Part shown: piece by piece, positions 52,375 to 61,025 of the stretch
How positions within the stretch are numbered: position 1 is the first letter of the stretch
Layout of the letters: every line of letters starts with the position of its first letter
Assembly: GCF_024623785.1 (NCBI RefSeq)
Contig: NZ_JANKBZ010000038.1
Span: forward strand, 50,540-114,539
DNA length: 64,000 nucleotides
Direction: 5' to 3'
Source of the DNA: Archangium lipolyticum
GTDB taxonomy: Bacteria > Myxococcota > Myxococcia > Myxococcales > Myxococcaceae
Made by a program: the position numbers and the translations under genes
Notes under the pieces: model-generated
The model's input: only the letters and a program-made list of their open reading frames with translations
Databases searched by the model: none
Told to the model about the DNA's origin: nothing

Positions 52375-52549
52375 GGTGTGCCCCCCCTCGGGTGGACGCA
52401 GCCCTCCCCTCGCCACCCTCGGCGCCGACGGTAGCCCGAAAGCCCAGAACGTCGCGCCCGCTCCAGGAGCCTCCGGCCAGGCACACCCCCAGGCCCTCTC
52501 TGGAGCCCATGCGCCCGCCCGGCCGCACTACAGACCTGTAGGCGTTTGT

Positions 52550-54184
52550 TTGACGGGGGGAAGCCTCTGTCGTTCACTGCTGGCGGCCATTTCCGTCGAG
52601 GTACCCGTCATCGAAACGCCCCAGACCAGCGCGGCGGCCGCACCCGTGGCCCAGTCCGCACCGGTGGACGCCCCCAGCCCACTGCGCAACGCCCTGAAGC
52701 TGGGCGGGTCGCTGCTGGTGACGTACGTCATCGGGTTCGGTCTGCAGGTGCTGGTGCCGCGGCTGCTGGGTCCGGAGAGCTTCGGCCAGTACAACTGGGC
52801 CAACGGCACCTCCGCCGCGTTCTTCATCCTCAGCGCGCTGGGCCTGGACGTCTACATCCGCAAGGAGGTGGCCGTCCGGCGCGAGCACGCCAGCGAGTTC
52901 TTCGCCGGCACGCTCCTCCTGCAGGTGGTGCTGGCGTTGGTGCTCCTCGGGGCCATGTGGGTGGCGCTGCGCGGCGAGGGCAAGCCGCCCGAGGTGCTGA
53001 CGCTGGTGCTGCTGCTGGGCGTCTACCAGTTCTTCTTCCGCCTCAACGCCATCCTCGCCGCCGTCCTGCACGCCCATGAGAAGGTGGATGGGCTGTCGGT
53101 GGCCCACGTCCTGATGAAGTGCATCTGGGGCTTCGGGCTGGGGCTGGCGCTGCTCATGCGCGCGCCGCTGCCGTGGCTGGCCGCTCCCTTCATCGGCGCG
53201 GAAATCTTCAAGGCCGTCTTCCTCTTCCACCTCACGCGCAAGCACGCGGGGCTGCGGCTGAACCTGGACGTGCGCGCCACCGCCGGAGCGCTGGTGGCCG
53301 CCCTGCCCTTCTTCATCAACGAGGCGGCGCTGGCCACCAATGGCCGCGTGGACGTCATGGTGCTGGGCCTGGTCGCCAACACCACCGAGGTGGGCTACTA
53401 CGGCGCCGTCTGGGGCATCGCGGGCCTGACGATGTTGCTCTCGCCCATCCTCGGCTGGGTGGTGCTGCCGATGATGTCGCGCGCGGCGGCCACCTCGCAG
53501 GAGGAGTTCACCCGCATCCTCCGCCGGGGGCTGGAGGGCCTCGTCTCTCTGTCGGTGCCCGTGACGCTGGCGCTCGCGCTGGGCGCGGAGACGTGGGTGC
53601 AACTGCTGATTGGCGAGCGCTACCTGCCGGCCGCGCCGGTGCTGCGGCTGCTCGCGCCCATCTTCGTGCTCACCTACGTGGCCACCGTGTGCGGCAGCTG
53701 GCTCATGGCGGACAACCGCCCCTGGACGGTGACGCGCACCTCCATCCTGGCCGCGGGGCTCAACCTGGGGCTCAACCTGCTGCTCATCCGCCCCTTCCTC
53801 GCGTGGCGGGGGCTCACGGGCGGCGCGAGCGCCACCGCCCTCTCGCTGGCCATCTGCGAGATCGTCGTCACCTGCATCCTCGTGTCCGCCATCGGCCAGC
53901 GTGCGTGGGATGCGCGCTCCAAGGCCGTGCTGGGCAAGACGGTCGGGGTGTGCGCCGCCGTCACCGCCGTGCACCTGCTGCTGGGCCAGCTGGGGCTGGA
54001 CTCGAGCACCCTGCTCCGGGGCCTGGCCCGCCTGGTGGTGGACGGCCTGCTCTACGTGTTCCTCATCCTCCTCACCGGCGCGGTGCGCAAGGACGAGGTG
54101 CTCGGGGTGGTGCGCATGGTACGCAACCGCCGCAAGCCCCAGGCCTCCACCGAGCCGCCTCCCTCCGAGGCCCGCGCCGCATGA
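52550..54184 (+). CDS. wzx: Wzx-type flippase (polysaccharide repeat-unit translocase)
   Basis: About 545 residues; ~12 hydrophobic helices (LLVTYVIGFGLQVLVPRLLG; LLLQVVLALVLLGAMWVAL; ALVAALPFFINEAALATNG; GLTMLLSPILGWVVLPMMS; and others), typical of the MOP/Wzx family that flips lipid-linked repeat units across the inner membrane. The start is unclear: no good ATG or GTG exists near the hydrophobic region; TTG 52550 is the least bad, GTG 52646 and 52664 would trim the poorly conserved N-terminus, and the ATG 52373 overlaps the divergent lipoprotein start. The stop overlaps epsY (ATGA). Family call is solid, start is not. Confidence 0.78.
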   Translation: MTGGSLCRSLLAAISVEVPVIETPQTSAAAAPVAQSAPVDAPSPLRNALKLGGSLLVTYVIGFGLQVLVPRLLGPESFGQYNWANGTSAAFFILSALGLDVYIRKEVAVRREHASEFFAGTLLLQVVLALVLLGAMWVALRGEGKPPEVLTLVLLLGVYQFFFRLNAILAAVLHAHEKVDGLSVAHVLMKCIWGFGLGLALLMRAPLPWLAAPFIGAEIFKAVFLFHLTRKHAGLRLNLDVRATAGALVAALPFFINEAALATNGRVDVMVLGLVANTTEVGYYGAVWGIAGLTMLLSPILGWVVLPMMSRAAATSQEEFTRILRRGLEGLVSLSVPVTLALALGAETWVQLLIGERYLPAAPVLRLLAPIFVLTYVATVCGSWLMADNRPWTVTRTSILAAGLNLGLNLLLIRPFLAWRGLTGGASATALSLAICEIVVTCILVSAIGQRAWDARSKAVLGKTVGVCAAVTAVHLLLGQLGLDSSTLLRGLARLVVDGLLYVFLILLTGAVRKDEVLGVVRMVRNRRKPQASTEPPPSEARAA

Positions 54185-54828
54185 AACCCTCCCTCCCTCT
54201 GCCCGCCATGAGCCGAAACCTCCTCCGCTCCTACCGCTGGCCCCTGCTGGCCTCGCTCCTGCTGCTGTCCGCCTGCTATCAGCCGGGCCGCTTCGTCTGG
54301 GTGGACGACTACCGCGAGCCCCCTCCCACCAAGCAGGAGGAGAGCTACGTCATCACCAAGGGCGACGTCCTCAGCGTCAACGTGTGGAACCAGGGGCAGA
54401 TCTCCTCGCGCCTGCGCGTGCGCGACGATGGCCGCATCAGCCTGCCGCTCATCAACGACGTGGACGCCGCGGGGCAGACGCCGCCCGCGCTCGCCCGCGT
54501 GGTGGAGCAGAAGCTCAAGGACCTGGTGAACAACCCCGTCGTCACCGTCATGGTGGACGAGCCCCAGCCCATCAAGATCGCCGTGCTGGGCGAGGTGCGC
54601 AACCCGGGCAAGAAGCTGCTCGAGTCGGGCTCCGGGCTGCTGCAGGCGCTCTCGGAGGCCGGCGGCTTCACCGACTACGCGCGCGACGATGCCATCTACG
54701 TGCTGCGCAAGGACCCCGGCTACCAGACGCCGGTGCGTATCCGTTTCACCTGGCCCTCCCTCACCCGCAACGAGGGCACGGCCTCCGTCTTCCGTCTGAA
54801 GACGGGTGACGTCGTGGTGGTGGAGTAG
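54181..54828 (+). CDS. epsY: EpsY, outer-membrane polysaccharide export (OPX) lipoprotein
   Basis: 215 residues from ATG 54181. MSRNLLRSYRWPLLASLLLL then SACYQP gives a lipobox LLSAC. The polysaccharide export (Wza-like) domain shows ITKGDVLSVNVWNQGQISSR, RVRDDGRISLPLINDVDAAG and the SLBB-type VLGEVRNPGKKLLESGS with ALSEAGGFTDYARDD. Shorter than E. coli Wza: no C-terminal membrane-spanning helix, consistent with M. xanthus EpsY, which pairs with a separate outer-membrane barrel. Its stop is five bases before epsX. Confidence 0.9.
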   Translation: MKPSLPLPAMSRNLLRSYRWPLLASLLLLSACYQPGRFVWVDDYREPPPTKQEESYVITKGDVLSVNVWNQGQISSRLRVRDDGRISLPLINDVDAAGQTPPALARVVEQKLKDLVNNPVVTVMVDEPQPIKIAVLGEVRNPGKKLLESGSGLLQALSEAGGFTDYARDDAIYVLRKDPGYQTPVRIRFTWPSLTRNEGTASVFRLKTGDVVVVE

Positions 54829-54832
54829 ACGC

Positions 54833-56053
54833 ATGGCGCTGCCCGCCCTGGCCCTCGGCTGGCTGCTGGTGGCCTCCGCCCCAGCCGTCAAGTACAAGGC
54901 CTCGGCCCGAGTCGAGTCCGTCGTCCGCACGCGCCTGCTCACCGAGCAGGGCTCCGCCGTGTTGGCGGACGTCATCATCGCGCCGCGTCTGGACAGCGTC
55001 CTCTACACCAACCTCCTGGAGGTGAAGTTCTCCTACGAGCCGCAGTTCCTCATGCGGCAGGCGGTCCAGAAACCCACGCTGGAGATCCTCCAGTCCGTCT
55101 ACGCGCGCGCCGACTACAAGATTCGCAGGGATCTCACCCTGCTCGCCGTCCACACCACCACGTACGGCGCCTTCCCCCTCGAAGGCATCGGAGGCGGGGT
55201 GGGCACCGGCAGCACTCCGACGAACCCGGGGGCCAGGGCGATCGACCCCAGCAGCGCCTACGTCTACACGGAGACGGCGGTGGGCTTCTTGACGTCGCTC
55301 GGCATCAAGCGGCTGTCCGTTGGCGGCACACTTGGTTGGGTCGTCAACGGCCTGGTGGTCGGAGAGACACGTCCCGTCAAGCGAGGCGACGCGTCCTACC
55401 CGCAGCAGCGCTACCCCGAGCTGCGCCTCCAGTCCTTCTACGGTGCCACCCGCCGCGACTACTTCACCCTGTCCCTGTACGGCCGGGACGTATCCTTCTC
55501 CACCGGCCACCGCGACTCCATCCTCCAGTTCTCCCCCGGCGTGCAGCACCTCTTCTCCCCGCTGGTGGACCTGAGTGTGGAGCCAGGTATCGCTGTAGGT
55601 AGGGTGTACCCGAGACGACCGGACCGGTTGCCGGAGGACGTGGTCATGCCCATCCTGGAGACGACCCTCAACACCCCCGTCCCGCTCGGCAACCACTGGC
55701 CCGTGAAGGCCAAGGTGCGCGCGCGCTATCTGCCCTACATGGATCCCCTCACCACCGAGCTCATACCCCGGGCGGATGTGGGCGTGGACCTGGAGTGGAA
55801 GGGCCGGCGCGAGGCCAAGGTGCTCGGAAAGGTGCGCTATGCCCATCCCCTCACCTCGGGAATTCACCGGACTGACGCGGAATTCAAGACCGAGCTCGAG
55901 GTCCTTCATCCCCTGCCGAACTCCCGCTACCTCTACGTGCAGGGCAAGGGGCAACTCACCTGGACGAAGCACCTGGTGCTCTCTAGCAATCCTGTCGTCC
56001 AGTGGTACACCAGTGTTGGATTGGTTGTCCGCTATGACCGTGGTAGGCTTTAG
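54833..56053 (+). CDS. epsX: EpsX, outer-membrane beta-barrel for EPS export
   Basis: 406 residues from ATG 54833. Signal peptide MALPALALGWLLVASAPA. The rest is rich in alternating amphipathic strands (LEVKFSYEPQFLMRQAV; LRLQSFYGATRRDYFTLSLY; HWPVKAKVRARYLPYMDPL; TKHLVLSSNPVVQWYTSVGL) without globular motifs, consistent with a large barrel. Position directly after epsY and before the small membrane protein matches MXAN_7418 (EpsX/WzpX), described as the barrel that, with short OPX proteins, replaces the missing outer-membrane part of Wza. The barrel call is inferred from strand pattern and synteny. Confidence 0.8.
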   Translation: MALPALALGWLLVASAPAVKYKASARVESVVRTRLLTEQGSAVLADVIIAPRLDSVLYTNLLEVKFSYEPQFLMRQAVQKPTLEILQSVYARADYKIRRDLTLLAVHTTTYGAFPLEGIGGGVGTGSTPTNPGARAIDPSSAYVYTETAVGFLTSLGIKRLSVGGTLGWVVNGLVVGETRPVKRGDASYPQQRYPELRLQSFYGATRRDYFTLSLYGRDVSFSTGHRDSILQFSPGVQHLFSPLVDLSVEPGIAVGRVYPRRPDRLPEDVVMPILETTLNTPVPLGNHWPVKAKVRARYLPYMDPLTTELIPRADVGVDLEWKGRREAKVLGKVRYAHPLTSGIHRTDAEFKTELEVLHPLPNSRYLYVQGKGQLTWTKHLVLSSNPVVQWYTSVGLVVRYDRGRL

Positions 56054-56065
56054 GCGCACCAGGCC

Positions 56066-56239
56066 ATGAAGAAGTTCATCCTGATGTCGGTGCTGTACGC
56101 CACCATCATCCTGCCGAGCCTGGCGGCGCGCGAGCGCAACCCGTCTCGGGGCGTGAAACGGGCGGTGGCGATGTTCGTGGCGTACAACTTCCTCTACGTC
56201 TTCCTCGTCCTGGTCGTCTGGACGTCCATGGAAGACTGA
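56066..56239 (+). CDS. Small membrane protein of the eps locus (57 aa)
   Basis: ATG 56066 to TGA 56237-56239: 57 residues, MKKFILMSVLYATIILPSLA, then a basic loop (RERNPSRGVKRAV), and AMFVAYNFLYVFLVLVVWTS. Two transmembrane helices, tight spacing (12 bases after epsX, 21 before epsW). A gene of similar size at this position occurs in the M. xanthus eps locus (MXAN_7419 as I recall). Function unknown; probably an accessory of the export complex. Confidence 0.78.
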   Translation: MKKFILMSVLYATIILPSLAARERNPSRGVKRAVAMFVAYNFLYVFLVLVVWTSMED

Positions 56240-56260
56240 AGAAAAGACCCGAGAGATTTT

Positions 56261-56659
56261 ATGGAGCAGCTGCAAGGGACGGTGCTGGTCGTCGACGACT
56301 CGCCGATGTTCCGACGGATGTTGAGCGACATGCTGGCGTCCCTGGGTTGCACGCGCGTCAAGGAGGCCTTCGGTGGCCGCGCGGCGCTGGAGCTCATCAC
56401 CCAGGAGCGTCCGGCCCTGGTGTGCCTGGACCTGACGCTGCCGGACCTGTCCGGCTACGAGGTGTGCGAGCAGATCCGCGCCACGCCCGGCCTGGAGGAC
56501 CTGCCGGTGCTGATGATCTCCGCGCGCACCACGGCGATGGACCGCGCCCAGGCCGAGGAGGCGGGGGCGAGCGGCTACCTCATCAAACCCTTCACGCCCG
56601 ACGAGCTCCGCCAGCAGGTGGAGCGGGTGCTGGCCGCGCACCCCAGGAAGGAGGCGTAG
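56261..56659 (+). CDS. epsW: EpsW, single-domain response regulator
   Basis: 132 residues: a full receiver domain alone, with acidic pair and phosphoacceptor (GTVLVVDDSPMFRRMLSDML; VCLDLTLPDLSGYEVC, Asp near 57), conserved Thr/Ser (LMISARTT) and Lys (YLIKPF). No output domain, like M. xanthus EpsW, which sits at the same place between the export genes and epsV. It likely relays phosphorylation to control EPS synthesis; the kinase partner is not in the locus. Four bases separate it from epsV. Confidence 0.9.
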   Translation: MEQLQGTVLVVDDSPMFRRMLSDMLASLGCTRVKEAFGGRAALELITQERPALVCLDLTLPDLSGYEVCEQIRATPGLEDLPVLMISARTTAMDRAQAEEAGASGYLIKPFTPDELRQQVERVLAAHPRKEA

Positions 56660-56663
56660 GCAG

Positions 56664-58166
56664 ATGGCTCAAACCCACGACGAGCTTCCCGAGGTGGAGA
56701 AGGCGCAGGCGCAGATCTTCGACTGGGAGGCGCTGCGCGACTACCTGGGCTACGTGAAGAACGCCATCCTGCGCCACAAGCTGCTGGCGCTGTGCACGTT
56801 CATCGTGACGGCGGCGCTGGGGCTGGCGCTGGCCAAGTTCCTGCCGCGCAGCTACTACTCGGAGTCCTCGCTGCTGCCCAAGCGCGCCTCCACCATCGCC
56901 GCGCTGGTCAACCCGGACCGGATTCCGGCGTTGGACCCGGACCCGCCCAACCCCCTGCGCCCGCCGGGCGAGGTGGACTCGGTGACGCGCTCGGCCGCCC
57001 AGGCGGTGATGCGGCGCGAGAACCTGGTGGCCCTCATCAAGCGGGTCAACCTGCTGGACCGCTGGGAGGCCACGCGCGCCCCGCTGCTGCGCTTCAAGGA
57101 CACGGTGATGCACCTGCTCTCCGGGCGCCCCACCGAGGACATCAAGCTGGATGCCATGGTGGGCATGATGGAGAAGGCGCTCATGGTGAGCACCGAGGAC
57201 GGCAAGGTCACCATCGGCATCACCTGGCCCGACCCCCAGCTGGCCGCGGACCTGGTGGAGGCCGCGCAGCAGAGCTTCCTCGAGGCCCGCCAGCGTGAGG
57301 ACCTGGCCAGCATCAACGACGCGCTCGACATCCTCGAGATGCACGAGAAGCAGGCCACCGAGAACTACAAGAAGGCCTTCAGCGAGTTCGAGAAGGTCTT
57401 CGCGCAAATCATGATCGAACGCCGCCGCGCGATTGGAGATCCGCGCGTGGGTGGCTTCAACATGGACCAGCACCTGGCGGAGATGCGCTTCCTCATCCGC
57501 GCCAAGCGCCGCGCCATCTCGGACGCCGAGGAGCAGCACAGCCGGCGCCTGGAGCAGCTCAACGCGGAGCTGGTGGCGCAGCGCAAGATGTACGGGGAGA
57601 GCCACCCCACCATCGTGGAGTTGCAGCAGCGCATCTCCGGGCTGCGGGCGCAGGTGTCGCCGCAGACGACGGCGCTGCAGACCGAGGAGCGGGAGCTGAC
57701 GCGGGAGTACGAGCGCTATGGCGGCGGCTCGGTGCCCTTCCCCGACGAGCCCATGCCGGACCCGTATGGCCTGGAGCGCGTGCTGATGGGCATCCTCCCG
57801 GCGGTGTCGGAGAACCCCAAGGCGGCGGTGTCGCTGGACGAGGTGCGCTCGCGCACCATCATGCTGCAGCAGCTGCGCAAGCGCATCGACTCGGCCAAGC
57901 TGGAGCGCGACATCTCCCAGGCCTCGTTCAAGTACCGCTACACGCTGCTCACCCCGGCCGAGTTCCCCCGCACGCCGGTGAAGCCCAACGCGAAGCTCAT
58001 CGCCATTGGCGGCATCGTGGCGGGCCTCATCCTGGGCCTCTTCGCGGCCATCGCGCGTGACGTGCTCAGCGGCCAGCTGTTGCAGGCCTGGCAGGTCAAG
58101 CGGGGGCTCGGACTGCCCGTGCTGGCCGAGCTGGAGCAGCCGCCCATGGAGTCGCAGTCCCAATAG
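56664..58166 (+). CDS. epsV: EpsV, polysaccharide co-polymerase (Wzz-type chain-length regulator)
   Basis: 500 residues from ATG 56664. Two transmembrane helices near the ends: HKLLALCTFIVTAALGLALA (about 38-58) and KLIAIGGIVAGLILGLFAAI (about 445-465), enclosing a periplasmic coiled-coil region (REDLASINDALDILEMHEKQ). Pro-rich box PAEFPRTPVKPNAKLIAIG before TM2 is the PCP hallmark. No cytoplasmic tyrosine kinase domain is attached, unlike Wzc, so it is a PCP-1/2b type; a separate degenerate ATPase-like protein occurs at 61026. Controls chain length with the Wzy polymerase. Confidence 0.87.
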   Translation: MAQTHDELPEVEKAQAQIFDWEALRDYLGYVKNAILRHKLLALCTFIVTAALGLALAKFLPRSYYSESSLLPKRASTIAALVNPDRIPALDPDPPNPLRPPGEVDSVTRSAAQAVMRRENLVALIKRVNLLDRWEATRAPLLRFKDTVMHLLSGRPTEDIKLDAMVGMMEKALMVSTEDGKVTIGITWPDPQLAADLVEAAQQSFLEARQREDLASINDALDILEMHEKQATENYKKAFSEFEKVFAQIMIERRRAIGDPRVGGFNMDQHLAEMRFLIRAKRRAISDAEEQHSRRLEQLNAELVAQRKMYGESHPTIVELQQRISGLRAQVSPQTTALQTEERELTREYERYGGGSVPFPDEPMPDPYGLERVLMGILPAVSENPKAAVSLDEVRSRTIMLQQLRKRIDSAKLERDISQASFKYRYTLLTPAEFPRTPVKPNAKLIAIGGIVAGLILGLFAAIARDVLSGQLLQAWQVKRGLGLPVLAELEQPPMESQSQ

Positions 58167-58208
58167 CGCGGTGTCCCCGCGCTCCACCCGAAGTCCCCAG
58201 AAGCCGTG

Positions 58209-59399
58209 ATGCTGCTCGAACTGCTGCTCGTCCTCCTGGCCCTGCCGGTGCTCGCCGCCTCGGGCTACCTCTTGCTGCTCACGCTCCTGTCGGGGAACAA
58301 GGAGGCGCCGCCGCGCGTGGCGCCCCGCCTCAAGTTCGACATCATCATCCCCGCCCACAACGAGGAGGCGGGCATCGCCCGCACGGTGGCCAACCTCTCG
58401 CGGGTGGACTGGCCGGTGGAGCTGCGGCGCGTCCTCGTTGTGGCCGACAACTGCTCGGACGCCACGGCGGACCGGGCGCGCGAGGCCGGCGCCACGGTGC
58501 TGGTGCGGCACGACAAGGAGCTGCGCGGCAAGGGCTACGCCCTGCAGTACGCCTTCGAGCGGAGCCTGAAGGACGGCTTCGCCGACGCGGTGGTGGTGGT
58601 GGACGCGGACACCGAGGTGACGGACAACCTGCTGCACGCCTTCGCGGCACGGCTGGAGGCCGGTGCCCAGGCGGTGCAGGCGCACTACGGCGTGCTCAAC
58701 CCGCATGCCTCGTGGCGCACGAAGCTGATGGCCATCTCCATGGCCCTCTTCCACAAGGTGCGCTCGCTGGGCCGTGAGCGGCTGGGCGTCTCGTGCGGCC
58801 TGCGCGGCAACGGCATGTGCTTCACCCACGCCATCATCCGCCAGGTGCCCCACGAAGCCTTCTCCATCGTGGAGGACCTGGAGTACGGCATCCGCCTGGG
58901 GCAGGCCGGCCAGCGCGTGCACTACGCATGGGAGGCCGAGGCGCTGGGCGAGATGGTGTCCAGCGAGAAGGCCGCGCGCTCGCAGCGCCGCCGCTGGGAG
59001 GGTGGACGCATGGCGATGATGCGCAAGTTCGGCGTGCCGCTGCTGGCCGAGGGCCTGCGCAAGGGCGACAAGGTGCTGGTGGACCTGGCGATGGACCTGC
59101 TGGTGCCGCCGCTGAGCTGGGTGGTGCTGGGCTCGGGCGCGGTGACGGTGGGCTCGGCGGTGCTGGCCTGGTGGCGGGGCGCCGTGGGACCGTCCGCGCT
59201 CGTGGCGGCGGCCAGCGTGCTGGCGCTCGTGCTGTACGTGATGCGCGGCTGGTGGGTGTCCGGCATGGGCCTTTCGGGACTGGCGGCCCTCGCCCGGGCG
59301 CCCTTCTACGTGGCCTGGAAGCTGTGGCTGATGCTCAGCCGCCCCGAGGAGAAGAAGGGCGAGTGGGTGCGCACGGCACGAGAGGGACAGAAGCCCTGA
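58209..59399 (+). CDS. epsU: EpsU, glycosyltransferase family 2 (membrane)
   Basis: 396 residues from the ATG 58209 (GTG at 58206 adjacent). One N-terminal helix (LLLVLLALPVLAASGYLLLL), then the GT-A domain: FDIIIPAHNEEAGIARTVAN, VVVVDADTEVTD (DXD), EDLEYGIRLGQAG, and the processivity QXXRW motif as RSQRRRWEGG. Two or three C-terminal helices (LLVPPLSWVVLGSGAVTVGS; SVLALVLYVMRGWWVSG). It forms a glycosidic bond on the lipid carrier at the inner membrane; donor sugar unknown. Same position as M. xanthus epsU, following epsV. Confidence 0.86.
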   Translation: MLLELLLVLLALPVLAASGYLLLLTLLSGNKEAPPRVAPRLKFDIIIPAHNEEAGIARTVANLSRVDWPVELRRVLVVADNCSDATADRAREAGATVLVRHDKELRGKGYALQYAFERSLKDGFADAVVVVDADTEVTDNLLHAFAARLEAGAQAVQAHYGVLNPHASWRTKLMAISMALFHKVRSLGRERLGVSCGLRGNGMCFTHAIIRQVPHEAFSIVEDLEYGIRLGQAGQRVHYAWEAEALGEMVSSEKAARSQRRRWEGGRMAMMRKFGVPLLAEGLRKGDKVLVDLAMDLLVPPLSWVVLGSGAVTVGSAVLAWWRGAVGPSALVAAASVLALVLYVMRGWWVSGMGLSGLAALARAPFYVAWKLWLMLSRPEEKKGEWVRTAREGQKP

Positions 59400-59403
59400 G
59401 ACG

Positions 59404-60930
59404 ATGGAAGCCATCCTCTCGCGCAAACCCATCTTCCTGATGCTGGTGGCCCTGCTGGTGCTGGCCACCATCGGGCTGCTCGTCGTCGCCCCCGCGCTGG
59501 CGCCACTGCCCGTGGTGGGCTCGGCGGGCTTGTGGTGGGTGTGCCAGCAGAAGCTGCGCCACCTGACGTTCGGCCTCTTCGCCCTGGGCGTCACGGTGGA
59601 CCTCGTCACCGAGGTCCCCTACGAGGGCCACTGGCAGTCTCCGCTGTACCTGCCCGGCAAGCTGCTCTTCACCGTGCCCGGCCTGACGCTGCCCCTGATG
59701 GACGTGGCCGTCGTCGGGCTGCTGTGCCTGATGGTCTACCGGCGCGCCTACGGCATCAAGATCGACCCGGAGCCCTCCCCGCTGCCCAGACCGATGGTGG
59801 TGGGGCTCATCGTCCTGCTGCTCACCATCATCTGGCTGCAGGTGTGGGGCATCTCCATCAACGGCGGCGTGGCGCGCGTGGCCAAGTTCCAGTGGCACCA
59901 GATGGTGTCGCTCGCGGTGATGGTGATGCTCTTCAACGCCGCGGTGCGCGGGCCCGAGGACTTCCACACCCTGGGGCGCATCATCATCGTGGGCTGCTGT
60001 ACCAAGGCCTTCCTGGGCGCCTTCTTCATCCTGACGATCGCCCGCCCCCGTGGCCTGTACCACGAGTACGCCACCACGCACTCGGACACGCTGCTGTACG
60101 TCACGGGCCTGGCCTGCGTCATCTGGTCCTGGACGGAGAACCCCATCCGCAAGCACTTCTGGCGGATGGTCTGGGTGTGCGCCGTCATCTTCATGGGCAT
60201 GCACTACAACGACCGGCGCCTGGCCTACGCCAGCTTCCAGATCTGCCTGGTCACCGGGTACATCGTCACGCCCTGGAGCGGCGTGAAGCGCAAGCTCACC
60301 CGCATCGCCCTGCTCCTGCTGCCCATCTTCCCCCTCTACATCACCGCGGGCTGGCAGAACCCCACGGGCGTCTTCGCCCCGGTGGGCACCATCAAGTCCA
60401 TGCTGGTGGGCGAGAACCTCGCCAAGGGGCAGATGGACTACCGCGACATGGAGAACCTCAACGTCATCGCCACCTGGGAGAAGCGCCCCTTCCTCGGCAC
60501 CGGCTGGGGCCACCCCTTCGACGAGGTGATGAAGCTGCCCGACATCTCCCATGCCTTCGCGGACTACCTCTACCACCCGCACAACTCGGTGCTGGGCATG
60601 CTCGCCTTCGGCGGCGTGGTGGGCTTCAGCGGGCTGTGGGCCTGGATTCCCATTGCCGTCTTCCTGACAGTGCGCGCCTACCACCGGGCCCACGAGCCCA
60701 TCGCCCGTGCGGGTGGATTGGTGGCGCTGTCGGTGTTTGTGGCCTATACCCAGCAGTGTTTCGGAGACATGGGGACCATCAGCTGGATGGGGACCCTGCT
60801 CGCGGCGATGGCCGTGGCGTGTGCCAGCAAGCTGGCGGTGGTGACGAAAGCGTGGCCGACGGCTCAATCTCCAAGAACCGGAGTCTCGGAGTCTGAGAAT
60901 TCGCACAATCCGGTAGGAAATCTGGTATGA
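59404..60930 (+). CDS. wzy: O-antigen polymerase/ligase-type membrane protein (Wzy candidate)
   Basis: 508 residues with about 12 helices (ILSRKPIFLMLVALLVLATI at the N-terminus; VGLIVLLLTIIWLQVWGISI; SLAVMVMLFNAAV; FWRMVWVCAVIFMGMHYND). In the large loop, NVIATWEKRPFLGTGWGHPF is a Wzy/WaaL signature. It polymerises repeat units in the periplasm, with EpsV controlling length. It starts five bases after epsU's stop; the last 30 codons are AT-richer. The gene symbol is generic; in M. xanthus the functional polymerase gene is elsewhere in the eps cluster, so orthology is not proven. Confidence 0.82.
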   Translation: MEAILSRKPIFLMLVALLVLATIGLLVVAPALAPLPVVGSAGLWWVCQQKLRHLTFGLFALGVTVDLVTEVPYEGHWQSPLYLPGKLLFTVPGLTLPLMDVAVVGLLCLMVYRRAYGIKIDPEPSPLPRPMVVGLIVLLLTIIWLQVWGISINGGVARVAKFQWHQMVSLAVMVMLFNAAVRGPEDFHTLGRIIIVGCCTKAFLGAFFILTIARPRGLYHEYATTHSDTLLYVTGLACVIWSWTENPIRKHFWRMVWVCAVIFMGMHYNDRRLAYASFQICLVTGYIVTPWSGVKRKLTRIALLLLPIFPLYITAGWQNPTGVFAPVGTIKSMLVGENLAKGQMDYRDMENLNVIATWEKRPFLGTGWGHPFDEVMKLPDISHAFADYLYHPHNSVLGMLAFGGVVGFSGLWAWIPIAVFLTVRAYHRAHEPIARAGGLVALSVFVAYTQQCFGDMGTISWMGTLLAAMAVACASKLAVVTKAWPTAQSPRTGVSESENSHNPVGNLV

Positions 60931-60931
60931 T
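60926..60931 (+). promoter_or_regulatory. Extended -10 promoter candidate
   Basis: TGGTATGAT (60923-60931) is an extended -10 (TG-N-TATGAT) lying in the AT-richer stretch across the end of wzy. It would start a transcript with a leader of 90-100 bases before the next gene's likely start. No good -35 is visible, as expected for extended -10 promoters. Confidence 0.45.
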
Positions 60932-61025
60932 ATCGCACCGTAAACTCAAGAGGCCACGGAAATTTGACAATCGGGGCCCTGAATCGACCTCTTCGGTGCT
61001 GCCAAACGCTTCGCAACGCGCTAAC

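Larger units (their letters stand above)
45606..52549. other. Island inserted between epsZ and wzx (lipoprotein nuclease/double-CXXCG cassettes plus kinase-DUF2381)
   Basis: This block holds seven genes unrelated to polysaccharide synthesis: three double-CXXCG genes, two nearly identical lipoprotein genes (all minus strand) and a plus-strand Ser/Thr kinase plus DUF2381 pair. In the M. xanthus eps locus, as published, epsZ and wzx are neighbours. No transposase, tRNA or obvious terminal direct repeat marks the ends, so the mechanism is unknown; the duplicated genes inside suggest local amplification. Confidence 0.6.

Noticed and set aside
45606..52549. Insertion sequence or phage at the epsZ-wzx island
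   Set aside because: No transposase, integrase, terminal inverted repeats or target duplication could be seen at the edges.
56592..59609. Minus-strand open frame of 1005 codons
   Set aside because: Antisense shadow of epsV, epsU and the start of wzy; His/Gln/Arg-rich low-complexity translation with no motif.
60927..61025. ATG overlapping the wzy stop as start of the next gene
   Set aside because: The codons up to 61025 lack the GC-rich third positions of the rest and the region looks like a promoter and leader, so a start at 61026 or 61038 is preferred.
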